NCBI GenBank assembly: GCA_035222895.1
Contig: JAVYIG010000034.1
Span: 682,001-746,000 of the forward strand
DNA from: Strongylocentrotus droebachiensis
Taxonomy: Eukaryota; Echinodermata; Echinoidea; Camarodonta; Strongylocentrotidae
Direction of reading: 5' to 3'
Length of the DNA stretch: 64,000 nucleotides
Shown: positions 37,401-48,700 of the stretch, one piece after another
Numbering within the stretch: position 1 is the first letter of the stretch
Layout of the letters: every line of letters starts with the position of its first letter
Translations under genes and position numbers: made by a program
Notes under the pieces: model-generated
The model's input: the letters and a program-made list of their open reading frames with translations, nothing else
What the model was told of the DNA's origin: nothing
The model's database searches: none

Positions 37401-39720
37401 TTTCTATAAAATAATTGTGATAAAATAACAATATAAACTTTTATAAAGCTTAAAAATCATTCGAATTACGCGGATGCAGCTCGAAACCGACAGGCACTAA
37501 GGCCAACCGCGGTTGTCGAGCTCTTTGACCAGACAACAGTATTTGTTTAGGTTCATTAGACTGTAAACCCACGAGACCGACATTTTCCTATATCTTCCCT
37601 CGTGTAATTCATAGCTTTGTCATTATCGTTGGAAGTGTCCATCTAATGGGTTATCGGTCTACTGGGATGGTCCTTCCTATGGCAGGCCAGTCGTGAAAAG
37701 CACCCATAGATTTGACGATAATTTTTTTATTATGACGCTATTTCTGGGAAATCAATTGAAGGTTGAAAGTTTAAGATATTCATCCTTTCGTCTCGTGCAA
37801 AAATCAGGTTTTAAAACATATTTTCACGTGTTGACCTATGGTGCACGTATCTTTCGAAGAGTACTACAAAAGTGCTATGAAGTAGAATATCCTGTAATTA
37901 TGGGTCTTTGATGGAGTACGGTTGATTTCAGGCTGAACGGGCATGTGTATTAATTATCCTAAAATGATGACAGCGTCTAAGGGTAAATATCTTTAATACA
38001 TTAAGTATTTTAAAATCAAGACTTAACACAAAATTTAAAATGTTTATTAACATGCTTATTTTCATTTGTAAGCTAATTTGAAAAGACAAGATCTAAAATT
38101 AAAACGCAAAATTGCCTAGGCGTGCAACTACGATAAAAAGCCTTTGTAGTCTAAATTTAAGACACTACAATAAAAAATAAAACAAATATTGAGAAACGTA
38201 TAGATCAGTGCTTTATGGTGTCAGCCAAATTTATTTTATGTAATTGTGACGCTGTATGATTGTTGATACAATACTGTTCAATTCATCTCATCTTAAGATA
38301 AATCCATTTCATTTGCAAATTGTTATCTTCTCATGACTGAATAAAAGAATACAATGTAGTCTTTACAAACGAACGCAAAGTTGTTCGTGTATACTAACTT
38401 TTTGTTTTTACAGAGTCAATATGGATGGACAAGGTACACATTTCACACACATGTAGGTTACGGAGCACGATTGTTGTGTGATAGGTGCCTATTCACATTG
38501 ATATCTATTTATAACAGGGACTAACATTTTGAACAACATAGGAGTATGGAATTCTAGACTATAAAAATGAACTTAAAGGTCTACGATTATTATAAGAACC
38601 AGCACGCACATTACATGCGCTGCATTAAAGCCTCCTGAAGTCACCTCATGTCGTCCTCGAATATACATGATAGTTAGAAATTGAACAAAATTGGTTATCG
38701 TAGGAATGTTCGCAAACATTTAGATGCTCATGCATATTTTAAAAAATTAAAGGGGGATAGGGGGAAAGGCCCTTTATAGACTTTTGTTTGTGTAAAAACA
38801 CAATATGTCATGAACAATACCATATACATTCACGTTCGAAAAACAAAGTGATATGGTCAATTACGATACTATTGTGCAAACATTCCATAACGATGAAAAA
38901 ACGATACAAATTTAGTAGTATTCCAGTATTAAATAGATTTGTAATAGCTCAGATATGCATTTCCTTTAACATCATAATTTTATAATATTTGCATAACACA
39001 AATTGACGATCATCATGGGTGAATCCAGAAGGATGACAGGGGATGCAACCGTGAATCTCCCCCCCCCCTCCCTCCCGCCCATTTAACATAAATATTCTTG
39101 ACTGTTTTGTATCAGTCCCACTTTTATTTTTCCCTGTTACAATTTGTCCCATTAAACAAAATTATTTCGTCATTAGACCCACATTTATTTTCTCTTCATT
39201 ATCGAAATATTTTGGGGATAGAACTCCCTTTACATGAAGAGATGGGGTGAGGGTCCAATCACTGGATATCGTCCCCCCCCCCTAAAATGTTGACAAAATG
39301 CAAGAAGAGAGTATGCTATGTTTTAAAAATGCTAGACAACCTAAGACCTATTTAAAGGGAAAAAAATACAAGAGGACAAATAGGGGGGGACGCATCTCCA
39401 TGAATTATTAGAGGGGTCGTCCCCCGAAATTTAGAAAAACAAATCTTTTTAATGCATTTTTGGTTTATTTCGTCATATTTTTCAGCAAAAGGTGAGTCAA
39501 GACTGCCCCTCCCCCCCCCCCCCACCCCACATTTTGTAATGGATAATAGACTAGACTGTGTGATGGGAAAAGCACTCAAAACCTTTAAAACCACAATGCA
39601 CCCCCGCTTCCCCCCCCCCCCCCCCAGCTAAGACCACTGTGAAACAAAAATCGCCGCCATCAAGTTCAATTAACATTAGCAAATAACACCAGAAAAAACG
39701 AAGGTAGGCCTACTCCTGCT
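34475..39720. other. Long gene-poor stretch
   Basis: AT-rich, with G/C runs near 35437-35455, 35540-35600, 35694-35716, 37230-37250, 39058-39068 and 39600-39625. A SINE lies at 36770-36850. I see no exon with splice context or recognisable protein motifs. Confidence 0.5.
36770..36850 (+). mobile_element. tRNA-derived SINE head
   Basis: A box tggtctagtggg (36775-36786) and B box gggtcgagtccc (36818-36829) at tRNA-like spacing, with no closing acceptor stem. Confidence 0.65.
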
Positions 39721-39796
39721 ACGGCACTGGCCTAGGTCGTACCTATGGATATCGAGCGCAAGGATCCATAGTTCTACCTAGGATATTATGTGGATC
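39721..39796 (-). mobile_element. Inverted copy of the 24656-24731 SINE tail
   Basis: A 76-bp reverse complement of the SINE tail at the other end of the insert, placed just inside the right 96-bp repeat. Confidence 0.88.
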
Positions 39797-39801
39797 GGCT
39801 G

Positions 39802-39897
39802 GTTTTTCAATACAGGTCGATCAATCGACCTTATTGATACAGATCGATCAATCGATCTTATTTACTGGGTGGAAGCCACAAATATATTTAATAATTG
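39802..39897. repeat. 96-bp direct repeat, right copy
   Basis: Reads identically to 24328-24423 and ends within the 12-bp duplication where LINE sequence resumes. Confidence 0.92.
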
Positions 39898-40519
39898 CAT
39901 TATTTATGTACAAATATTTCAACAACTTGCTGCCTCAGGTTTTTAATAATATGTTCATGTTAAACTCTGAAATGCATCAGTACAATACCAGATATTCCAA
40001 TAGACCACGTGTTCAATTGTTAAAGTATGAGTCGTCCAGACAGACGGTCCGACACTTGGGACCTCAACTATGGAATTCATTATCTGATGACATAAAAAAC
40101 AGCCCTTCGCTTGCCTCTTTCAAAGGTAATACAAACAATGTCTTTTGAAATGTTAAAATATGTTGATTTTTAAAAAAAATAATTACTACACCACCTGAAT
40201 TATTTATGCTCAAATATTCTTTGTGTATACTTTTCCATCACACAGACCGCCTGTTTCCCTTTTGTTGTGTACTAAATTATTTTCTGTACCTACCAATATA
40301 TTTTTAATTTATTCCTGGAGACCAGCCCTTGACAGGTCAATGGCCTTTGTTGGCTCCACCACAGTCTCAAGTATAAGTTCTAGATGCTTAAAATTATTTT
40401 AATATTGTTATGTTATTTTCTTGTTTTGTTTTGTTGTATATAATCAGATATTGTATGTAAATTGTTATATATTTTTGATGAGAAGTGGAAAATAAATGGA
40501 AAAAAAAAAAAAAAAAATC
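39896..40519 (+). mobile_element. CR1-like LINE, 3' half with poly(A) tail
   Basis: The frame reads MYKYFNNLLPQVFNNMF, then RHLGPQLWNSLSDDIKNSPS, ending SFKGNTNNVF at 40148. A 3' UTR and A17-type tail follow at about 40500. It continues the frame broken at 24309. Confidence 0.85.
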
Positions 40520-40679
40520 ATGAATAAATAAATAACCCTACATCGTTTGCGGAATTACGAACCTTCGGAAAATGAACCCTATTTCGATCCGAGAACTATA
40601 AACCCTATTTCCTTTTCGGATTTTTAAACCCCATAAATTTGTATTTCAGCCTTGCGAACCTTCTGAATAAGAGCTGACA

Positions 40680-41036
40680 CCGAATGCATAGCGTGTTGCT
40701 AGCGCGCTGCGCGTATACATGGCGTGTGCTCCACGTATGTCTGGCGTTGGCCTAGCGCGCTCCGCGCATGTCTGGCGTCCTTTTGGCGTGTACATTCATG
40801 CGCCGAGCTCCGCGCACACTTTTGAGCATGCTCAAAAAATCCCGACGCACACAGCGAATGAAGACGAATGCATAGCGTTGGTCCAGCGTTGGTCCAGCGT
40901 CGGTCCAGCGCGCTCGACGAACGAGTAACGAATGATGACCTACACCTAGCGAACGACAACGCACTGGCCAAAATCGCAAATTTCCAATGCGCTGGCCGTG
41001 CGTCCCCCATGCGTCCCCTCTGTGTGACCGGGCCAT
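40680..41036. repeat. CpG-rich repeat with gcgttggtcca tandem units
   Basis: It stands out from AT-rich surroundings. It contains repeated tggcgt/agcgcgct motifs and three tandem 11-bp units agcgttggtcc at about 40876-40908. Overlapping frames on both strands are composition artefacts. Confidence 0.7.
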
Positions 41037-41039
41037 TTA

Positions 41040-42490
41040 CATTAACGTATTTTGAACATATACAAATTTGACACTCAACAAAAACATTCTTTTTGTGAAT
41101 AGACTGAACATAGTAATACATAAATTGTCAACATTCAAATGTGTCTCTTATGTTTAAGAATTATATGGTACTTTGAAAATAACACTTGCATAAATAAAAA
41201 TCACATGCCTTTGAACTAAAGAAAAAGAAAACAAACTAAACTTAGAACAGGTTTCTATAAAGTACAGACAAACAAACAGAGAGAATTGACACTAACAGAA
41301 CAAACAACAACATCTCAAACAGAAAACAACAATAAAACAAAACAAAACAAAAAAGACTTTGTTGATTTAATGATGATTAGTTTATTCTGCATGATTTTGA
41401 ATTAATGTATTTTGCAGGATTGTTACTGAAATATACCAAACTTTAAAGGAATAAATGATACTGTGCAAAGATATAGATGACATATCAAAAGGAGACAAAT
41501 TATAAACTTTTAAAACAATCTAATTACAGGTAATGACTACACTGTTATTAACACGTGAATAAAAAAAAAATCATATTTTTCCTGTTTGCAAAAAATAACA
41601 ATGTTCTTTTTGGGGGGCCCGGGAAATTGCAACAATATAGAGAAATTATTATCTAGTTTAAAGTTTCAATATATAGTTCTGCTTTTGTTTGAATTATGAC
41701 ACTTTTTGTAATCTTTTTGGAATCTTTACAAAGACCCGGAAATATCATGCGCGAATTAAGGTCAAACATTTTGACTGCAGTCAGTCGTGGTAAGCCTTTA
41801 AATGTTCTCGTGTTCGTATTAATTGTAAGTTATTAACACAGCTTTGAACTGCTTTATAATCCGATTATATGATAAATTACGTATATAACATAAAGTATGT
41901 TGATCTAGATGTTTCTTAATGCGCGGGAAAAGGAAAATCTCCACGAACTTTGGTCACCTCGTCACGTTTGTACATTCATTTCATTTAAAGCTCGTAATAC
42001 GTGTATTTAAATTAGAAAAATGTGAAAGTACCGATTTAGAAATTGATCAGAGCTCGTACATAATCACAGTTGAATGTAAAAGAGTGAGTTACATTTCACG
42101 TCGTGCAACTTTCAGTATGCATGTAGTTGGTACAAAATATAAATTTAAGCCCCCGATAATTTAGAAACTACTAATATTTTTCATCTATATATTATATCCA
42201 CACCGGTATATTCTCATACTTTAATAACAACAATATATTAAAACGATATAAAATGTCGCCCTCAATATAAAATGATATAAATCTTTTTCGTAACACAATT
42301 CGCTCGCTCGCTAATTTACAAACTGAAAGTCCATATTTGGGCTAGACACGAGAAGCCCTTGCGAGTTTGTTCACCAAACAGTAATCAGCAAACACAAGTA
42401 GTACGAGCACAACTATATATCTTACACACTACACGATCGCAAAAACTTTCGAGAAATCAGCCTAAGGTCATTTCAATACCCTTGTACGTG
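41040..42490. other. No gene seen
   Basis: AT-rich sequence without credible frames. G/C island at 41611-41622. Confidence 0.5.
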
Positions 42491-42494
42491 GTAT

Positions 42495-42793
42495 ACAGTC
42501 CTGGTCATGCGATTGCATTGTGAAAGAAACGTTATGGAATCGATCAGAAAAGGTTGATCATCTAGCATATAAGTATTGGTGTGTACACAGAAAGATGTAT
42601 ATGGGACTACGCGACAAGTGCGCGATATCTATCAGGTCCAAACAGATATACCAAATATGTCAATTAGTAGGCGGTTTCTCGGCAAAATTTGTATCATCAC
42701 GCATTAGTAAAAACATATTCTTTCACGTGATTGGTAATAACAGCTTCCATTTCATTTTTTTAAAGGAGGCGTTTCCAAAACTAGTCTTTACCT
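42495..42793. mobile_element. TTAA MITE family 1, 5'-truncated
   Basis: It matches 5150-5740 but lacks the LINE tail found there, so it represents the empty state of that 43-bp site. The right end reads ctagtctttacc. Confidence 0.75.
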
Positions 42794-43436
42794 GATATTT
42801 ACAAAGTCCTATTACGTAATCCGAACATGATTTCTTAGGGGTATACGGTAGGGTATTGAAATTGCTCCCGGATCGATTTTTTTTCTCGAAAGTAATTGCG
42901 ATCGTTCCACGAATATACTTGCCTTTATACCAAACCATTGACCAATATTAGCTTAATAAGAACACAGAGTATAAACCTCATACCAAAATTTATCACCAAC
43001 ATGTTTCTGTCATCATAAGTGTACGCTTAAAGCAGGGAGGTGTGAGTTTAAACTCACATCTTAAAGCTTAAAGCCTCTATTTATTTTTGAGTCTTGGAAG
43101 AGATTTTTATGCAATCATAGCTGCATCAATATTACGACTCTTGTCCTTTTTTAGAGCAATAATGACCCCGTCAGGGCTCGTAATCTACTAATTAAGTTAA
43201 AACATTAAGCTGGGTCTAAGTTTAGCTCCATGATTCTTATGCTTGAAGTACCTCAGTGCTTTATGAGACGACACCGTTAAGGTCATGTTTAACAAAGGAG
43301 CAACTTAGACCTCGGTCTAACCCTAACCTCAACTCGAGTGTTGTACAGCTAATACCTCAGTCAAACCGCTAAACCGACTCCAGACCAACATAAAAAAGAC
43401 CGATTTTGAATCATTAGTAGGTTATTTATTCTCGGT

Positions 43437-43715
43437 CAGTTGTCTGCCTGATGTCCTTGATCAAGGCAATTTATCTATATTGCTCCTTTTTACCCAGGTG
43501 GTAAATGGGTACCCGGTAAGATGCGAACGTCAGTAGTGGCTTCATTAACATGTGCGCGCCCGTAAAAAGGAAACTAGTTGAAATGCTTCCCAGGAAAGTG
43601 AGAAAATGCACTGTAAATAGTAAATGAACCTAGCAATCAAACTGTAAGCGCTTTCAAATTGGTCAGTTGATATTAAAGTGCTATATCAAAATCCGGTATT
43701 ACTATATGATCGTTT
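43437..43715. mobile_element. SINE-like repeat
   Basis: It has a body with taaatgggtacccggtaaga and the tail actgtaagcgctttcaaatt, then taaagtgctatatcaaaatc. This resembles SINE/LINE 3' tails shared by many marine invertebrates. Confidence 0.55.
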
Positions 43716-44691
43716 AAAGGCTGCATGCACGCTATTGTTATAGTGCTTTGTACACGCTAGCAAGCTACTGCTCCTCTGCTTCTTTCATGTTTGCACGCAT
43801 TCGTAATACCAGTTATTGTTCATGTCCATTGGACAGCTAGTGTTTTTGCACGCGCTATTAATAGTACCATCGCGTTAATCCAATTATCTCGTTATAAATT
43901 TGGCACTGGGGGATTTGTGGCTTGGCACCATGGGGATAAGCCCTATGGCAGTATAAGAGTTAATGAAGGTGGTCTCGTATTTGTGTTTACTTTAACATTT
44001 TTTGGCGCTCTCCTCCCAGGTGAAGTTTAAGGGTAGCCGGTAAGAAGAAATTCCTCGAACGTTCAGCGCCTTTTCATGGCGGCTCATCTACAGCAGGGGA
44101 AATTATGATACTCTGTATTTAACACAGCAGAGCCTATCAGCTGCTCCACATAAATGGACATATGATTACAGTAGGCCTAACCAAGAACAATCCATGGTCA
44201 TCCTGTTTTAAAGAAAACCTTATCTCAAAGAATGAGTGTTGGTATTCTGGAAAGAGGATTATGTATTTTTGCCCTTTGATGTAAAATATTCTTTATGAAA
44301 GTTTACAAGAGATACATCAATAAAGATATTCTTGGCATGATTTAATTAAGCATGGCACAGCCATTTTTTGTTTGAAAATGTAACGTACATGGTGGAATTG
44401 TACATGTATTATGCTCCAAGCTTTAGTTGGAAAGACATTTGAATACAATAACAAAACCTTTATTTATCAACCAGAGAAAATTATAACTGAGAATGTAAAT
44501 ATAATATGTGTTGACAAATATATAACAGGGGAACAATTGTTACTCATTTATTTAAAAATACTAAAATGTAGCAGTTGGCAAAAATGCGAAACCTTCACCC
44601 CAAAAAAGCACCATCTTATATGCAATTTGTGTTCTTGCAATACAATTTGGTACAAAGAATATTAGCAGGTAAAATAAATACTTCATCCTGG

Positions 44692-44996
44692 GGGGTGTTT
44701 CACAAAGATTCTAAGTTGAACTTATCTCTAAGTTCGACTTAAAAATTATGGAAAGCCGTTAGCGACTTTGAAAATATTTCGTAAAAGTTATTTTGAATTG
44801 AAGGCATAAAATGTTGATTCATATCATTCATATTTTTTATCATCAAGGAGATTTCATGTTCTTGATGTGGAATTTATAAAAAAAAAGTCTAAAATACTTG
44901 AATTTATTTCATTTTAAGGCTCCAATGGCTGTCCATAATTTTTAAATCCAACTTAGTGTTAAGTTCTAATTAGGATCTTTGTGAAACACCCCCCAG
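44692..44996. mobile_element. Fold-back MITE, CACAAAG family (opposite orientation)
   Basis: The reverse complement of 7821-8124 along its full length, with gtttcacaaagatt ends inverted at both termini. It lies about 240 bp below the TRPC copy B stop codon. It contributes the nearest minus-strand AATAAA (about 44903-44908) and so may lie in the 3' UTR. Confidence 0.85.
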
Positions 44997-45237
44997 GGCA
45001 GGTAGCATCCATAAATTGTAATACATTTACATAACAAATTACTTATTATGGCAATGCCCATGTCGTGCTAAGAAACTGTATATTTTCTTGCTTTATGCCT
45101 CTCTTTAACACTTTGGTGTGGAAACTTGTAGGTTAATGGGCAAATAAAAATTATATCTCTCAGAATATTCTTGGGGTGAGGTTTCCTTTAAGCATGCTTG
45201 AATCATTATGGCCACTTCGGTCCCGACAAGAAGCCGA

Positions 45238-45712
45238 TTACGCATCGGTGAAACTTAGTCTGAACCTCTGAACCTCTTCCGTCACTTCGTCGTCGATATC
45301 CACAGTTCGGCCCTGTGCGAACATATTCGCCATCTTTTGGGTGAGAGACAATTTTCCCCATTTCTTCCCGACGGTCTTGTACTTCTCCGGTTCAGGAGTC
45401 GGGTCCGGAGGGACTATGGGTGGGCCGTCGATCACATCCTGACCAATTTCCTTTCGACGCGGTTTCGGAGCGACTTCGGGACGGTAGTTGAGTTCTTCCA
45501 TGACGTCTTCGATGGCCACCTGAATGCTTCCTATGTCGCCATCGATGACCGGAAAATTAGTCTGGAACATATCGATGACCTCGGTTCGGGTATCCGGCAT
45601 CTTGTCTTGTACGTCGTCTATGATTGGGAGGTTTGGCTGGATATGTCCAATGGTTACCCATGTGGCGTCTATCATGTTCTTGATGACTTGCAGTTTGGTC
45701 TGTACATTGAAT
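45238..45712 (-). CDS. TRPC copy B exon 18 (terminal exon)
   Basis: 475 nt including TAA. FNVQTKLQVIKNMIDATW is followed by an acidic, proline-rich tail (PPIVPPDPTPEPEKYK). It ends RFRLSFTDA. Acceptor CATTCAG chosen because it keeps the phase from exon 17. Confidence 0.85.
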
Positions 45713-48700
45713 CTGAATGAGATACACAGACCGTCGCCAAATATATATGAACACAAAAATCATCTATTCGGTCACCTCGATACACGAATATGAGGATATT
45801 ATGGCATCTCGTTGCCTAAAATTATCCTTCTTTTACATGTTGCGAGTGCGTAGAGCGAGCGTAATAACAAATATAATTTCTTTATTATAGATCAAAAATA
45901 TGTTCGGGCACCTCGCTGTCTAATTTCATCACATGAATATTATTTTAAATTATGCAGAATACGTAATTTATAAATGTTACGTTAAAAATATTGTCAATGG
46001 TTCTGTTATTTACGCGCATGCTTTTGTTTAAAAATCCAAGTCGTTGCTAAGATTGTTTTTAAGGTATAAATGTGTTAGCAAAAAAATAATACTAAGCAAG
46101 AAGAATTGTTGAATATATTTCAATTTTTAGCCAATGTTAGTTTTCATTCAATTATTGAGTAATGAATGTAAATATGTATCGACATTATGGAAATAAAAAC
46201 CTAGCTTGAGGAAAAGAACAAAAAAGAACAAAATCTTGCACTAGAAGCAGGCACACAATACGTGGCACAGAAAGATTATTTGGGTGGCATTTAAAGAGTT
46301 AAGGTACTATGTCCCATTTGCAGGCCCAACAAAATGAAAAGGTTAAATTCCGAGGGCATTTGAAAGACAATACTTATATATAGAACTTCCCTCAAAACAA
46401 AAGGGCTTGAAAATGGCTTAGAGTGGGAAAATAACGTCCATTAGTTGTCAAATCGACTTAAGTGATTGCGATCACCTAAGTAATAGTCTGATTTTCAGAC
46501 CGTTTTACCGAATGGTCTTACTTTTTTGCTGCACAAAGATTCAATCAGTTTAATTTTGGTCATTACAAGCAGTGGGTTATTGATGTAGACCAATGCTCAT
46601 GTACAGTACCTGTTACAGCTCAATTTTTGTATATTGTTACCAAAGGGGGAAAAATGTCAGTCAGTCACTCAATAGTGTCTGACAGTGAAGTATAGAAGGT
46701 AAACGGGTTTCCTTGCACAATTTGAATACTAGGACATTGCTAATGTTTAGATTTCACAGATAGGACATACATGACATATTCTTAATTCCTGCAAAGTTCT
46801 ACATAATTTGATGTTGGCTGCAAAAGGGACATATCTTTAAGGTAGAATGGCGCAGTGGGTATATTCCCGGCGTCGTAGAAACAAACCTACTTGACGGTAA
46901 CGAAGTCTTGGTTGATTTGACGGAGATCATCGATGCCGAATGAGTCTCCATCGTCTGGCTTCTCGATTTGAGTCGTGTTGTATCTCTTGAGTATCTCTTT
47001 CATTACTTTCTGCATATGAACAAAAAAGATGACTATACAGTATACATGTAAATTGTTTACAGCGCCCCGTTTGCATTCGTGCTATGGCATTCAACATTAG
47101 ATTGTATTCGCCCGTATTTGTGATCTAGCCCTGTAACACAAAGGTTTGCAGATTTGAAATGACCAATCTGATTGGTTAATGGTCATCCTTTTGAAAAATA
47201 CAATAATGCAACGTTGATCTTGATTGGCCATTATCATTTTGCAATTGATTGCAAACCTTTGTTTTACGGGTCCTTGTTAACAAATTACCATCTTTAATTT
47301 CCATCTAAGACTACATAGGCCTCTATAATTCCCGTTGCATTCAATGCGTCATTTTGACTGCGTTATTATCAATGATAATCTAACCGATAAAGGCAATCGG
47401 CGCATGCGCCAGTAAAGCCCATGCAGCGCACGTTGCACGATTTTGCTGCGATCCGACATTTTGAGAAAAAATTGCAATTACATCAGAAATGGATATCTAA
47501 ACAGACATCACCTTCCTGATTTTAGTTCTGAATAATGATTTAAACGATGCAAATGCAATTCTTAAAACCCTCTAAAATAATCAGAATTAAAGCCGAATCG
47601 GCTTCAAATCGTAGACAATCGCCCGAGTGATCTGAGCCAATTTCGCTCTTTCTTCTACAAGTAAGCTTGAAATGCTCCAAAATATTCTATTTTCTTGTTC
47701 GTATGAATGGAACCCAAATCATAATGACTTGACATGTAAAGAATTCAAATGTCAATACTATCGCGATTTCTTCCACATTGGATCGTACATTGTTCCCTGG
47801 GCTTCATTCATCAAAGTATTGCCAATCTTTAGAAACCTCTTGCTTTGCATTGTCACCCTCACACGGCCCGTCAATTACCGCGCCTGTCGCAGACGCAGTC
47901 ATGCGTCAAACAATGACTGCGTCAGCAAAATGACACCCTTTGGGCTGCGATGCAAGAAGATGAACATAATAGCTTCGTTTAGTCTCATTTGACATCGCCC
48001 CCTATCGTCAGAGTCAGCAGCCTAACATGTTAGCCTATAGACTTTTACACATAAAAAAATCGTTAAAAATTCATTTTTTGTTTAAACGAAAAGCACATCC
48101 ACCCCGACGTACGTTATCACTAGCTCTTTCATTGGAACCCTCATGTCTCATTGACTTTTGAAAGTTCACCCACCGTAATTTCATCAAAATAGGTCGCAAG
48201 CTCGCCATTGCCTATATAACACATGTACAACAAGTCGAACTTTGGACTAAATTTACCACGCGATTTTAAGGTTATAAATCAAGCACACGAAGGATAAGAA
48301 GCATGAATTATCATAGATCAGTTCTGATTTGTTCATTATGTCCATTTCATCCAGCCCCCCCACCGTAATTTTGTCCATTTAGTAAAGGCAAGCATTTTGC
48401 CGAGGTAAGCAAAAACATGAATATTTATGAACGGTCAGACAATACATCCTTTTAGTACGTAACGTATAGTGAGCCGTATCGCTCTTGGAAGTGTAAAATG
48501 GCCGCCGCGCGTGCGAGCCCACTTCAAGCGTTATCACGGGTGGGAATGGGCGATGATCCGTCCAGGAGGTAGAAGTCAGTGGTTTGTGCTGGCAATGTTC
48601 CAGCGAGCGAAAATGAGACAACCGGAGCAATATGGAAGGAAGCAAACCCAGTTTTGTTTGTAAAAAAAAGTGATTGTTTTCATCGTACTGATAAGGCCGG

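Larger units (their letters stand above)
24310..39895. mobile_element. 15.6-kb insertion interrupting the LINE
   Basis: The LINE frame stops at tgcattatttat (24298-24309). It resumes at the same 12 bp (39896-39907) with MYKYFNNLLPQ, the expected continuation. The 15,586 bp between carry a 96-bp direct repeat at both ends (24328-24423 and 39802-39897) and an inverted 76-bp SINE tail at each side. No transposase, integrase or polymerase is visible. Whether this is one mobile unit or a composite rearrangement is open. Confidence 0.5.

Noticed and set aside
40699-41121. Several overlapping frames including a 140-codon minus frame
   Set aside because: CpG-rich repeat with few stop codons in any frame; translation is Arg/Ala/Ser composition, not a protein family.
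45337-45720. 127-codon plus-strand frame
   Set aside because: Antisense shadow of TRPC exon 18.
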